Shown here in pieces: positions 17,427 through 25,869 of a stretch of 64,000 bases of DNA. The notes beneath the pieces are model-generated. The model did no database searches. It was not told where the DNA came from and saw only the letters and a program-made list of their open reading frames with translations. Source of the stretch: UBA877 sp034436335 (GTDB lineage Bacteria > Chloroflexota > Anaerolineae > Anaerolineales > Villigracilaceae); assembly GCA_034436335.1 (NCBI GenBank), contig DAOTVO010000003.1, positions 1-64,000 of the forward strand. Direction: 5' to 3'. Numbering within the stretch: the first letter of the stretch is position 1; the number at the start of each line of letters is the position of its first letter. Made by a program: the position numbers and the translations under genes.

Positions 17427-18031
17427 GAAATCCAGGTCATGACTTGTTGGACGATATGCCATTTGCCGCCGGTCTTTTCCAGCAGGACATAATACCCCGC
17501 CCCAGCCAGCCAATGCGACTGCGTGCCAATATAGACGAGTGCCTGCGTAAAATCGGCGTTGAAACCGACGCGTGAGACGCTCGTCAGGCCGGGCGAGTTG
17601 GGATAGCGGCTGTAGAACACATCCCAGCCGCTGGTATTGACATCGAAAATCTCGTTGAGTTCGTCGCGCGTCAGCAGGACGTAGGGAAGACCGAGATTCA
17701 TATCCGGGCGCAAGGGATAGGTTGCGTCGTTGCGGGAGCGGAAATTGGTCAGGGTCTCTTCGCTCAAAGTCATCATCTGAGACGAGACATAGGAAAGCGT
17801 CTCCTCGCTCATCGTCACACCGACAGGAGAAGTTTCTGTGAGGGCGTTCAGAACCAGCATTTGCGGCTCGCCGTAGATTTCGTCAAAAAGCGCGGCGTAG
17901 ACGGCCTCTGCCTCCGTCTCGAGGTCGGGCGCAGTCGGCGTGGGAAGCGCCGGGGAGTCAGGCACGCAGCCTGCGCCAAAGACAAGCGGCAGGAGCAAAA
18001 TCAGGCGAAGAGAACCAACTTTGGTGCGCAT
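17423..18031 (-). CDS. Lipoprotein of unknown function
   Basis: 202 residues starting MRTKVGSLRL, with signal peptide and lipobox GAGC, then a Pro/Thr-rich spacer and a domain of about 165 residues rich in Thr and Tyr. The family is not recognised. ATG 18031 was preferred to 18046 because GGAGG lies 8 bases upstream. It forms a coupled pair with the membrane protein that follows. Confidence 0.65.
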   Translation of the reverse strand: MRTKVGSLRLILLLPLVFGAGCVPDSPALPTPTAPDLETEAEAVYAALFDEIYGEPQMLVLNALTETSPVGVTMSEETLSYVSSQMMTLSEETLTNFRSRNDATYPLRPDMNLGLPYVLLTRDELNEIFDVNTSGWDVFYSRYPNSPGLTSVSRVGFNADFTQALVYIGTQSHWLAGAGYYVLLEKTGGKWHIVQQVMTWIS

Positions 18032-18055
18032 GGGTATCCTCCACACCAGAAACGA

Positions 18056-18086
18056 ATCGGGCCAGCCTTCGGCTGACCCGATTATA
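18056..18086 (-). promoter_or_regulatory. TATAAT and hairpin between aguA and the lipoprotein gene
   Basis: TATAAT (minus strand, 18086-18081) is immediately followed by a 10- to 12-bp hairpin with a CGAA loop (arms 18071-18082 and 18056-18066) and TTCGTTTCT. The hairpin may end aguA transcripts or sit at the 5' end of the lipoprotein mRNA. Confidence 0.5.
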
Positions 18087-18111
18087 CAACAGGGGGATGG
18101 GAATCCCGCTC

Positions 18112-19191
18112 TCAGCCTCGCGGCTGCTGCTGGGTAATACAGTGGATATTGCCGCCGCCGAGGAGAATCTCGCGCGCCGGTACACCGACGACCTTGCGCT
18201 CCGGTAGATATTTTCGGAGGGTTTCGAGGGCGAGAGCATCATGCGGGTCATCGAACGTAGGAACAACTGCGCCGCCGTTGCAGAAGTAGAAATTGATATA
18301 AGATGCCGCCATGCGGTCACCTGCTTCGCGCGGGTACGTGCCTTCCACCGGAACCACGCCTGCTGCTTCTTCCTCTGTGATCAAGACCGGCTGCGGCTGG
18401 TGAATCTTGACCACTTCCAGGCTGCGGCCTTTGGCGTCGGTGAATTTCGTCAGCCGGTCGTAGGCATCTTTCGAGATGGGGTACTGCGGGTCGTTATGGT
18501 CGTCGGTCCAGGTCAGTGCGACCAGGCCGGGGCGCAGAAAGCAGGCCAGGTTGTCCACGTGACCGTCGGTTTCATCGTTGTAAACGCCCTCCCCCAGCCA
18601 GAGTATCTTCTCCACGCCAGTATATTCGCGCAGATAATTCTCTATCTCTGCACGGCTCAGGTTGGGATTGCGGTTCTCGTTCAAGAGGCACTGTTCGGTG
18701 GTCAGGAGCGTGCCTTCGCCGTCCACGTGGATGGAGCCGCCTTCCAAGATGAGCGGAGCATCGTAATAATCCAACCCTTCCAGTTCGGCCACTTTGAGCG
18801 GTACGATCTCATCCAGCGACCAGTCGGCATACAATCCGCCCCAGGCATTGAAACGCCAGTTTATCAGGCGGACATCGCCACGGCCGTTGACCACAAAGGT
18901 CGGGCCGCAGTCGCGCATCCAGGAATCGTTGCTGGGCAAGTCCACCACGCGTACCTGGGGAGGAAGCAAATTCCGCGCATTGCGGACCTGACGCGGGTTG
19001 GCGCCCATCGTCAGCGGCTCAAAACGGCGGATGGCTTTGGCAACCGCCGCGAAGGCGGCCTGAGCAGGCCCGGCATTCAGACGCCAGTTATCCGGTCGTT
19101 CGGGCCACAGCATCCAGGTCCGGGCGTGGGGCGCCCATTCGGCGGGCATGAAGAAGCCATCGGCGCGAGGGGTAGAGGGGATGAGTCGCAT
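18112..19191 (-). CDS. aguA: Agmatine deiminase
   Basis: Hydrolyses agmatine to N-carbamoylputrescine and ammonia. The 359 residues cover the whole peptidylarginine-deiminase-type fold. Landmarks: MPAEWAPHARTWMLWP at the start, NDSWMRDCGPTF, LILEGGSIHVDGEG, ETDGHVDN, and the catalytic Cys351 in GGGNIHCITQQQP. It follows the carbamoyltransferase gene by 40 bases on the same strand, completing a two-step agmatine route. Confidence 0.93.
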   Translation of the reverse strand: MRLIPSTPRADGFFMPAEWAPHARTWMLWPERPDNWRLNAGPAQAAFAAVAKAIRRFEPLTMGANPRQVRNARNLLPPQVRVVDLPSNDSWMRDCGPTFVVNGRGDVRLINWRFNAWGGLYADWSLDEIVPLKVAELEGLDYYDAPLILEGGSIHVDGEGTLLTTEQCLLNENRNPNLSRAEIENYLREYTGVEKILWLGEGVYNDETDGHVDNLACFLRPGLVALTWTDDHNDPQYPISKDAYDRLTKFTDAKGRSLEVVKIHQPQPVLITEEEAAGVVPVEGTYPREAGDRMAASYINFYFCNGGAVVPTFDDPHDALALETLRKYLPERKVVGVPAREILLGGGNIHCITQQQPRG

Positions 19192-19231
19192 AGTTGTCAG
19201 TCGCTAGTCGTCAGTTATCTGTGAACCGTCT

Positions 19232-20251
19232 TCAGGCAGCAGGCTGGAGAACGTTTAAAAAGGCTTCGATTTTGCCCTGGTGGTACGCCTTGAGTTCTTC
19301 CGAGGGCCGCTTGAGACGCGGATAGAGGAAATAGACCAGCAACCCCTTTTCGGTGTGCAGGCGGTTTTCGGATTGGTCGAAGATGATGGAGCGGGGATGG
19401 TCCATCACGTCATCGGTGGCTTCCACGCCGCGCGAGGCGGGCAGACAGTGCATGAATTTGCAGTGCGCGGGCGCCTGGTTGAACAAATCGAGGTTGACTT
19501 GGTATTTGGGCATGAAGGTGGCGCGGCGCTCGGGGATTTGGTCTTCCTGCCCCACCCACCACCACAGGTCGGTGTAGATGAAATCGGCGTTCTTGACCGC
19601 CTCGACCGGGTCTTCCGTGACCGTGAGGCTGCCGCCCGATTCGCGGCAGTTGGCTTCGGCCTGGGCAATCCACTCCGGCGGGGCCTGGTACTTCTTCGGC
19701 GCGGCGTGGGTGAAGTGCATCCCCAAGCGGGTGCAGATGAGCATGAGCGAGGAGAGGACGTTGGTGGCGTCGCCGATGAAGGTGACGTGCAGGTCTTCCA
19801 GCCGCTTGCCGGCCGGGGCATGTTCGAGCATGGTGGTCACATCGCAGACGACTTGGGTGGGGTGGTTGTAGTCGGTCAGGCCATTGATGACCGGCACGTC
19901 GGCGTGTTTGGCCAGTTCGGTGACGGTCTCGTGTTTGAGGGCGCGGCAGAAGATGGCATCGCACATGCGCGAGAGGACTTTGGCAGTGTCGTACATCGAT
20001 TCGCGCACGCCGAGATGGATTTCGCCCGGCTTGAGATAGAGGGCGTGACCGCCGAGTTCGGTCATGGCAACCTCGAACGAGACGCGCGTGCGGGTGGAGG
20101 GTTCCTCGAAAATCATCGCCAGCGAGGCGCCTTCGAGCAGTTTGGGCGTGCAGCCCTGCTTATCGGCAGCCTTGATGAGGCGCGTCAGTTCAATCATATC
20201 GAGCAGTTCTTGTTTGGTAAAGTCTTGGGTGTCAATGAAGTGTCGCAGCAT
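19232..20251 (-). CDS. ptcA: Putrescine (ornithine-type) carbamoyltransferase
   Basis: 339 residues of the aspartate/ornithine carbamoyltransferase fold. Carbamoyl-phosphate site: STRTRVSFE; second-substrate region: FMHCLPASRG. Several features favour putrescine over ornithine: HCLPASRGVEATDDV rather than an ornithine SMG-type loop, the YTDLWWWVGQE segment, and a C-terminal extension with KRPSEELKAYHQGKIEAF like the helix of known putrescine enzymes. With agmatine deiminase next door it should split carbamoylputrescine into putrescine and carbamoyl phosphate. No carbamate kinase is in the window. ATG 20251 has AAGGAGAG upstream. Confidence 0.8.
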   Translation of the reverse strand: MLRHFIDTQDFTKQELLDMIELTRLIKAADKQGCTPKLLEGASLAMIFEEPSTRTRVSFEVAMTELGGHALYLKPGEIHLGVRESMYDTAKVLSRMCDAIFCRALKHETVTELAKHADVPVINGLTDYNHPTQVVCDVTTMLEHAPAGKRLEDLHVTFIGDATNVLSSLMLICTRLGMHFTHAAPKKYQAPPEWIAQAEANCRESGGSLTVTEDPVEAVKNADFIYTDLWWWVGQEDQIPERRATFMPKYQVNLDLFNQAPAHCKFMHCLPASRGVEATDDVMDHPRSIIFDQSENRLHTEKGLLVYFLYPRLKRPSEELKAYHQGKIEAFLNVLQPAA

Positions 20252-20301
20252 AGGCTCTCCTTTACTGAGCAAAGTTCTAAAAATTCTTTGGCGTCTTTCA
20301 A

Positions 20302-20787
20302 TCATTGCAGGCCAAAATCGTCTCTCCTGGGCATCCACTCGTCGATATTGCGCAGGATGCGCGGGACAATGGTATAACGGGTCACCGCCACGCCTGGAAT
20401 GGAAGGCAGGACGCGCCCCAAGAAGTCGCGCATGGCTTCGTTGTCTTTGAAGCGCGCTTCGATGGAGATTTCGGTGGATTCCTGCCCCAGGGCGATGTAC
20501 GTCACTTCGGGCATGGCGCGCAAACTCTCCAGGATGGCCGCTTCCAGGTTCGGATCGGTAGCGAGGAAAATGTCGGCAGTGGTGTGGTAGCCAAACGCTT
20601 CCGGGTCGAGGATGGCCGTCAACCGAATCACCCCCTCCTCGACCAGACGCTCAATGCGCTTGCGGATGGTGCGTTCGTTAGCATGCGCCTTGCGCGCAAT
20701 CTCTGAGGCCGAGACGCGCGCGTCGCGATGCAGTTCGCAAATGATGTGGTAATCCAATTCGTCAAAGGTGGGTTTGCGTGGCGGCAT
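20302..20787 (-). CDS. Lrp/AsnC-family transcription regulator
   Basis: 161 residues: an N-terminal winged HTH (about 8-60, with SASEIARKAHANERTIRKRI) and a C-terminal RAM ligand-binding domain (about 70-145). It is the first gene of the minus-strand run into ptcA (50 bases later) and aguA, so it likely senses an amino acid or polyamine and controls these genes and itself. A short palindrome lies just before its start. Confidence 0.85.
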   Translation of the reverse strand: MPPRKPTFDELDYHIICELHRDARVSASEIARKAHANERTIRKRIERLVEEGVIRLTAILDPEAFGYHTTADIFLATDPNLEAAILESLRAMPEVTYIALGQESTEISIEARFKDNEAMRDFLGRVLPSIPGVAVTRYTIVPRILRNIDEWMPRRDDFGLQ

Positions 20788-20792
20788 AATTG

Positions 20793-20805
20793 TTCCGTTT
20801 CGGAA
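20793..20805. promoter_or_regulatory. Palindrome upstream of the Lrp/AsnC gene, candidate operator
   Basis: TTCCG-TTT-CGGAA lies 5 bases before the ATG. A second, nested pair TTCGG (20799-20803) and CCGAA (20816-20820) overlaps it. Such dyads fit autoregulation by the adjacent regulator, unproven. Confidence 0.4.
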
Positions 20806-20971
20806 TTATTGATTACCGAATAGCACAACATTAGTATAGAAAAACCAGCCGCGAAAAGCAAGTGACGAATGTCATGTTTGGGTGTTTGTATAGGTGATAG
20901 GCAATTTAAAGCCTGTTTTCATGTATTCTTAATCTCGCCAACGCAGTCCGAGATAAAATGCAAGTAGGGTC

Positions 20972-21082
20972 TGTATGCAAAATGTTTTGCAGGTGGTCGA
21001 GTAGGCAGCGGGGTCTTGATACATCCTTCAGATTACTCGACCTCCGCCGCCATATCGAGACCACAATTTGAATTTGCATACA
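20972..21082 (+). ncRNA. Structured leader or RNA upstream of degV
   Basis: TGTATGCAAA (20972-20981) is the exact reverse complement of 21073-21082 and would close a 111-base structure. Inside, GGTCGAGTA (20995-21003) pairs with TACTCGACC (21034-21042). Alternatively GTGGTC (20993-20998) pairs with GACCAC (21059-21064), and GGTCT (21012-21016) with AGACC (21058-21062). These are mutually exclusive, as in switching leaders. It ends 31 bases before the degV ATG. I do not recognise an Rfam family. Confidence 0.45.
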
Positions 21083-21113
21083 CACTCTGGGAATATTTTT
21101 CAGGGAGCAGTAA

Positions 21114-21980
21114 ATGAATAAATCTGTTGCCGTTCTTACCGACAGCACGGCCAGCATTCCGGAGCCGATTCTCAAAGAATTGAATATCCGGACGGTGGCC
21201 TATTACATCCATCGCGGCGAGGAAGTGCTGCGCGACCTGGTGACGGTCAAGCGCGAAGAGTTTCTGTCCTGGCTGATCACGGCGCGCTTCCTGCCGACCA
21301 CCGCTAGTCCCGGCCCGGGCGATTACGTGGACGCCTATGAGCGCCTCGCCGACGAAGGCCATGAGGAAATCATCAGCATCCACATGACCTCGCTGGGCAG
21401 CGGAGCCTATCAGGCGGCTACGGTCGCCCAATCCATGATGCAGGAAAAGCGCCCGGACGTAAAAATCGAAGTCGTGGATACGCGCAACGTGTCGCTGTGT
21501 CAGGGCTGGATGGCCATCGAAGCGGCGCGCGCCGCCCTCGCCGGTCTGCGGCTGGAGGAAGTCGTCGCGAAAGTCAAGTCCATGATTCCCATCACGCGCA
21601 TGATTCAGACCGCCGATACGCTGAAATACCTCTACATGGGCGGACGCATCGGCAAAGCCGCCAATTTGGTCGGGTCGCTGTTGAACATCAAACCACTGAT
21701 TGGCATGGAAGACGGCAGCATCGTCCCGATGGGAATCGCCCGTAGCCGTCAGGGTGCTTACCAAGCAATTGCCGAAAAGGTCAGCGAAATCGTCGGCAAG
21801 GGGAAGGCCAAGATCGCCTATGTTCACGCCGGGGCGCAGCAGGAAGCCGAAAAACTCAAATCGTTGGTAGAGAACAAAGTGGAAGTAGTCGAGTCGTTCA
21901 TCGCCGAACTCTCCCCTGCCCTGGCCGTGCATACCGGTCCCGGAACGGCTGGGCTGTGCTTCTTCCCAACAGAGGGTTGA
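21114..21980 (+). CDS. DegV-family fatty-acid-binding protein
   Basis: 288 residues beginning VAVLTDSTASIPEPI, the DegV signature. TTASPGPGDY is the second family motif near residue 63, and GGRIGKAANLVGSLLNIKP matches the C-terminal lipid-site region. In firmicutes the related FakB proteins present fatty acids to a FakA kinase; no FakA is in the window, so use of that pathway is only inferred. CAGGGAG lies upstream of the ATG. Confidence 0.88.
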   Translation: MNKSVAVLTDSTASIPEPILKELNIRTVAYYIHRGEEVLRDLVTVKREEFLSWLITARFLPTTASPGPGDYVDAYERLADEGHEEIISIHMTSLGSGAYQAATVAQSMMQEKRPDVKIEVVDTRNVSLCQGWMAIEAARAALAGLRLEEVVAKVKSMIPITRMIQTADTLKYLYMGGRIGKAANLVGSLLNIKPLIGMEDGSIVPMGIARSRQGAYQAIAEKVSEIVGKGKAKIAYVHAGAQQEAEKLKSLVENKVEVVESFIAELSPALAVHTGPGTAGLCFFPTEG

Positions 21981-22029
21981 CGCTCATCTTGGCGGGAGGA
22001 GGATTCCGCTCTACAAGGCCAAAATCGAA

Positions 22030-22056
22030 CGCCCCGTCCACAGGCTGGACGGGGCG
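22030..22056. terminator. Hairpin between convergent degV and korC
   Basis: CGCCCCGTCC and GGACGGGGCG form a perfect 10-bp stem with a 7-base loop midway between two converging genes, a probable shared terminator. Confidence 0.65.
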
Positions 22057-22078
22057 AATTGCCTTCAGGAAACGACTC

Positions 22079-22633
22079 TCAGCGGCGGGCGACGCGCTCG
22101 GCGGCCGCAAATCCTGCTTCGAGGGCTTTGCGATTCATCTCTTCTGTGCCGCGCGGGGCGCGCGCCTGGACAGCCTTCTCGATGGCCGTTCTCGACACCA
22201 CATTCGTCAGCCCAACCAGGACGCCCAGAGCGACGGTATTGGCCGTGATTTCGCGGCCGGTGGTCTCGAAGGCCAGGCGGGTAATCGGGATTTTAATTGC
22301 CCGCTCGTCGGGGTTTGCGACCCTGTCCTCGTCCACAATAACCAGGCCATTCGGCTTCACATTTCCGGCGAACTTCAGATAGGCCTCATTGCTGAGCGCG
22401 GCCAGGATGTCGGCCTCGAGGACTTCGGGGTGGTCAATTTCTCCATCCGAGATGACGACTTCCGACTTGCTCGCCCCGCCGCGCGCTTCGGGGCCGTAAC
22501 TTTGCGTCTGCACGGCGTTCTTACCGTCGTAGATGGACGCGGCTTCGGCCAGGAGGATGCCGGCCAGGATCATCCCCTGCCCGCCTTCGCCCGCTAAGCG
22601 GACCTCGGTGCGGGGCGCGATGTTCTCGGTCAT
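22079..22633 (-). CDS. korC: 2-oxoacid:ferredoxin oxidoreductase, gamma subunit
   Basis: 184 residues. The N-terminal RLAGEGGQGMILAGILLAEAA and YGPEARGGASKSEVVIS motifs are those of the POR/KOR gamma domain, which helps bind coenzyme A. It is the last gene of korDABC. Its ATG overlaps the stop of korB by four bases. Confidence 0.9.
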   Translation of the reverse strand: MTENIAPRTEVRLAGEGGQGMILAGILLAEAASIYDGKNAVQTQSYGPEARGGASKSEVVISDGEIDHPEVLEADILAALSNEAYLKFAGNVKPNGLVIVDEDRVANPDERAIKIPITRLAFETTGREITANTVALGVLVGLTNVVSRTAIEKAVQARAPRGTEEMNRKALEAGFAAAERVARR

Positions 22634-23535
22634 TTTCCACCTCCCTGAACGGTTGCAACAAGATTGGCGTAGGAGGCCGTGTACTGCGGGCGTTCGATGT
22701 TTTGAAAGACGCCGCGCACGATTTTATAACCGTTGGCAGCCTTTTCTTCCGGCGTCATTTTCTCCCATGCGATTTGCGAAATGCTGTTCTCTTTGAGCGA
22801 GCGCATCATATCGGCAGCCGTGCCAAGTTTGTTGATGCGTCCGTAGGTGGTGTGACAGTACGAAACGGCCTCTACCACACTGAACCCCTCTTTGGCAATT
22901 GCCTCGGCGAGGAATTTATCCAATTCGAGAGCATGATAGACGGTCGAACGCGCCACATAGGTCGCGCCGGCGGCTTTCGCCAGGTCGCAGATGGGGAACG
23001 GCGGCTCGATGTTGCCATAAGGGGCGGTGGTGGCTTTACTGCCCAGCGGCGTGGTCGGGCTGTATTGGCCGCCGGTCATGCCGTAGATGGAATTGTTCAC
23101 CACCAGGGCGGTAATGCCGATATTGCGCCGCGCGGCATGGATGAAGTGATTGCCGCCGATCGCCAGCGCGTCCCCGTCGCCCATGATGGCGATGACCTTC
23201 ATGTCCGGGCGGGCGATCTTCAGGCCGGTAGCGAAGGCCAGAGCACGGCCATGGGTAGTGTGTAAGGTGTTGAAATCCAGGTAAATGGGCATGCGCGCCG
23301 TACAGCCGATGCCCGCCACCAGCGCCACCTCGTCATTTTTCAGGCCGAGATGGTCAATGGCACGGATGAGTGCCCCCATCACCACCCCCAGGCCGCAGCC
23401 GGGGCACCAAATGGTGGGGAATTTCTTGTTCTTGCGCAACTTCTGCAGGGTCTCGCTGCGCTCGAACCAGTCCGACTGCGGGATGAGCGCCTCGTCTTTT
23501 TCCAGCGTGTGGGCTTCCAAAATATGCTCGTTCAT
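22630..23535 (-). CDS. korB: 2-oxoacid:ferredoxin oxidoreductase, beta subunit
   Basis: 301 residues carrying thiamine diphosphate. WCPGCGLGVVMGAL at about 43 and the TPP/Mg motif GDGDALAIGGNHF followed by VVNNSIYGMTGGQ are clear. It lacks its own ferredoxin domain, as in 2-oxoglutarate enzymes of the Kor type. Together with alpha, gamma and delta it oxidises a 2-oxoacid, most likely 2-oxoglutarate, to the acyl-CoA and reduces ferredoxin; direction in vivo is unknown. Confidence 0.9.
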   Translation of the reverse strand: MNEHILEAHTLEKDEALIPQSDWFERSETLQKLRKNKKFPTIWCPGCGLGVVMGALIRAIDHLGLKNDEVALVAGIGCTARMPIYLDFNTLHTTHGRALAFATGLKIARPDMKVIAIMGDGDALAIGGNHFIHAARRNIGITALVVNNSIYGMTGGQYSPTTPLGSKATTAPYGNIEPPFPICDLAKAAGATYVARSTVYHALELDKFLAEAIAKEGFSVVEAVSYCHTTYGRINKLGTAADMMRSLKENSISQIAWEKMTPEEKAANGYKIVRGVFQNIERPQYTASYANLVATVQGGGK

Positions 23536-23539
23536 CGCC

Positions 23540-24655
23540 TTAAGCCTCCATGGCTTCCAAAATCATCTGCGGCGTGACCATCTCGCCGTTGGCGCGTCCG
23601 ACGCGGATGACCTTCTTTTTCCCGACGACGCGCTCCACTTCGTAAGCCAACTGTCCGAGATTCATTTCGGGAACAATGATTTTGTCCACCCGCTCGCCGA
23701 GGGCTTCCACCTGCTTCTCCGGGAAAGGCCAGAGGGTGAACAGGGTGAGCATGTCCACCCTGCGGCCGGCGGCGCGGGCCAGTTTCATGGCGTGACGCGC
23801 CGAGCGCGCCGAACAGCCGTATGAAAGCAAGGCAGTCTTTGCGCCGTCCTGATAATCCTCCTGCACAAGGGCAATCTCCTCCATGTGCTTTTCTAGTTTG
23901 GAATTGACCCGCTCTACCCAGGCATCAATTTCCGGGAGCACCTGTGTGGAAAACCCTTGCTCATCGTGCATCAGACCGGTGATGTGATAGCGATACCCGA
24001 TGCCAAAACTGGCCATCGGCGGCACATCGCCCGGTTCGTTGCGATAAGGGATATAGTCCGGCCCCGGCTCGGTGACGCGATACTCCGGCAGGCGGATGGT
24101 ATTGAAATCCGGCAAATCCACCGGTTCGCGCATGTGGCCGATGATCTCATCCGTCAAAAGAATCACCGGCGTGCGGAACTTCTCGGAGAATTCAAAGGCT
24201 TTGAGGGTCAGGTCGAATGCCTGGCGGACCGAAATGGGGCTGAGCACGAGGATGGGATGGTCGCCATGCGTTCCCCAACGCGCCTGCATCACATCGCCCT
24301 GCGAAGCGGCGGTCGGCTGACCGGTCGAGGGGCCGAGCCGCTGCACGTCCACCACCACGCACGGAATCTCGGCCATCGCCGCGTAACCGATATTCTCCTG
24401 CATCAGCGAGAAGCCCGGCCCGCTGGTGGCCGTCATGGACTTGAGACCGCCCACCGAGGCGCCGATAATGGCCGCCATGCTGGCGATCTCATCTTCCATC
24501 TGGATGAATTTGCCGCCCACTTTGGGCAATTCACGCGCCAACACTTCGGCAATTTCTGTAGAAGGGGTGATCGGATACCCCGCATAGAAGCGGCAACCGG
24601 CGGCAATCGCGCCCATGGCAATCGCCTCATTGCCTTGCATCAGTTTAACAGCCAC
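23540..24655 (-). CDS. korA: 2-oxoacid:ferredoxin oxidoreductase, alpha subunit
   Basis: 371 residues. GNEAIAMGAIAAGCRFYAGYPITPSTE (split over residues 8-34) with the YPITPST signature binds the 2-oxoacid. GGLKSMTATSGPGFSLMQE matches the pyrimidine-side motif. It lies between the ferredoxin-like delta gene and korB with very short gaps, so the four subunits are one transcription unit. Confidence 0.9.
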   Translation of the reverse strand: MAVKLMQGNEAIAMGAIAAGCRFYAGYPITPSTEIAEVLARELPKVGGKFIQMEDEIASMAAIIGASVGGLKSMTATSGPGFSLMQENIGYAAMAEIPCVVVDVQRLGPSTGQPTAASQGDVMQARWGTHGDHPILVLSPISVRQAFDLTLKAFEFSEKFRTPVILLTDEIIGHMREPVDLPDFNTIRLPEYRVTEPGPDYIPYRNEPGDVPPMASFGIGYRYHITGLMHDEQGFSTQVLPEIDAWVERVNSKLEKHMEEIALVQEDYQDGAKTALLSYGCSARSARHAMKLARAAGRRVDMLTLFTLWPFPEKQVEALGERVDKIIVPEMNLGQLAYEVERVVGKKKVIRVGRANGEMVTPQMILEAMEA

Positions 24656-24664
24656 ATCTCCCTC

Positions 24665-24922
24665 CTAACTCAACTTCCTGACCACGATGGCCAAGTCTGG
24701 GCAATGGGTATCGCAAAAATGGCAGGCGGTGCATTTTTCCGGCGCGACCACGCGGGGATGGTCCTCGCCGGGGTCCATCGCCAGCACTTTGGGCGGGCAA
24801 AACTCAACGCAAATGCGGCAGCCTTTGCACCACTTGGCATAAATGATTACTTCACCGCGCGGGCCTTTGGGCGCAGCCGGCGCGGCAGGCGGTTTCTCTG
24901 AAACGACAGACAAATCGGGCAT
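24665..24922 (-). CDS. korD: 2-oxoacid:ferredoxin oxidoreductase, delta (2[4Fe-4S]) subunit
   Basis: 85 residues with two four-cysteine clusters, CKGCRICVEFCP and CTACHFCDTHCP, after a Pro/Ala-rich N-terminal tail. It carries electrons from korB to soluble ferredoxin. First gene of the operon, with GAAAGGTG seven bases before the ATG. Confidence 0.9.
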   Translation of the reverse strand: MPDLSVVSEKPPAAPAAPKGPRGEVIIYAKWCKGCRICVEFCPPKVLAMDPGEDHPRVVAPEKCTACHFCDTHCPDLAIVVRKLS

Positions 24923-25040
24923 AATACACCTTTCAGCACGAAGTTTAAAGCCGCCTAATTCTAGCCGAAAAAGACCGGTTTAGAAGAGATGAATCTCACA
25001 ATTCCCGCCTGACAGCCGTTCCCATTTTTACCAAGGTGAA

Positions 25041-25046
25041 TATAAT
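25041..25046 (+). promoter_or_regulatory. -10 element of the superoxide reductase gene
   Basis: Perfect TATAAT 24 bases before ATG 25071, followed by the ribosome-binding site GGAAAGGAG. No convincing -35. Confidence 0.5.
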
Positions 25047-25070
25047 CGAACTTGGAAAGGAGACACCACC

Positions 25071-25463
25071 ATGTTTATTCAAAAAGACGATTGGAAAAAA
25101 GAAAAGCACATGCCGGTCATCGAAGTCCCGCAGCAGGTCACGGCCGGCGAACCGTTCCAGGTGCGGGTCAGCATCGGCAAGGAAATCCCCCACCCCAACA
25201 CCACCGAGCATCACATCGCGTGGATTGACCTGTACTTCCACCCGCAGGGCGAGAAATTCCCCCATCAGGTCGGCCATTTTGCCTTCACCGCTCACGGCGA
25301 AGCGGTGGCGGGGCCAAACCAGGGACCGGTGTACAGCGAGCCGGAACTGGTCATCACGCTCAAGGTCAACCGTCCCGGCGTGTTCCACGCCCTCGCCATG
25401 TGCAACATTCACGGCCTGTGGGAAAGCGAACAGCCGCTTGCGGAAGTGACTCCCGCCGCCTGA
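25071..25463 (+). CDS. Superoxide reductase (one-iron, neelaredoxin type)
   Basis: 130 residues. Reduces superoxide to hydrogen peroxide without making oxygen, typical of anaerobes. All expected Fe ligands are in place: His13, His41 (EIPHP), His47 (TTEHH), Cys111 and His114 (CNIHGLW). Lys37-Glu38 of GKEIPHP are also kept. It lacks the N-terminal desulforedoxin domain, so it is class II. It needs a rubredoxin-like donor, none of which is in the window. Confidence 0.93.
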   Translation: MFIQKDDWKKEKHMPVIEVPQQVTAGEPFQVRVSIGKEIPHPNTTEHHIAWIDLYFHPQGEKFPHQVGHFAFTAHGEAVAGPNQGPVYSEPELVITLKVNRPGVFHALAMCNIHGLWESEQPLAEVTPAA

Positions 25464-25498
25464 CCCGGGTTTTCCCACATTGTTCGCAGATTGGTTGC

Positions 25499-25525
25499 GT
25501 AGGTCGGATTGACAATCCGACCTAC
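25499..25525. terminator. Perfect 12-bp hairpin between convergent genes
   Basis: GTAGGTCGGATT, loop GAC, AATCCGACCTAC. It overlaps the stop of the SCP2 gene on the other strand. The form is that of a mobile palindromic repeat unit used as a terminator. Confidence 0.55.
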
Positions 25526-25848
25526 GTCATCTTAAACACGCTCATCAACTTCATCGCCGCGCCCATATCCCCTTGCAGGCGCAGTTTGCCTTGCATAAAG
25601 GCCTGAACGCCGTCCATCTCGCCGGTCAGGATTTTGACCAAATCGGCGCTGTTGGCGCTGAGGGTCATCTTCGGCGCGGGATGAGTCCCTTTTGCCACCT
25701 CGCACTTCTGGTCTTTGATAACCAGATACCACTCCCCGCCGTCCTCGCCGGACAGATTGAACTGGATGACGGTATCCACGCCGGCCGCTTTTTCGGGCAG
25801 GAAGGCGGCGGGCATCTTCTCGAACAATTCGGTAACACGAATAGCCAT
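25522..25848 (-). CDS. SCP2 sterol-carrier-domain protein
   Basis: 108 residues matching a single SCP2 fold: WYLVIKDQKCEVAKG, then PKMTLSANSADLVKILTGEMDG and a C-terminal GKLRLQGDMGAAMKL. Such proteins bind fatty acyl or other lipids in a hydrophobic tunnel; the ligand is unknown. GGAGAC precedes the ATG. Confidence 0.85.
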   Translation of the reverse strand: MAIRVTELFEKMPAAFLPEKAAGVDTVIQFNLSGEDGGEWYLVIKDQKCEVAKGTHPAPKMTLSANSADLVKILTGEMDGVQAFMQGKLRLQGDMGAAMKLMSVFKMT

Positions 25849-25869
25849 AGGAGTCTCCTTTTGTAGAAT

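Noticed and set aside
19280..20377. Long open frame of 365 codons antisense to ptcA
   Set aside because: It mirrors a well-supported enzyme gene; GC-rich codons make long antisense frames common here. It has no recognisable domain.
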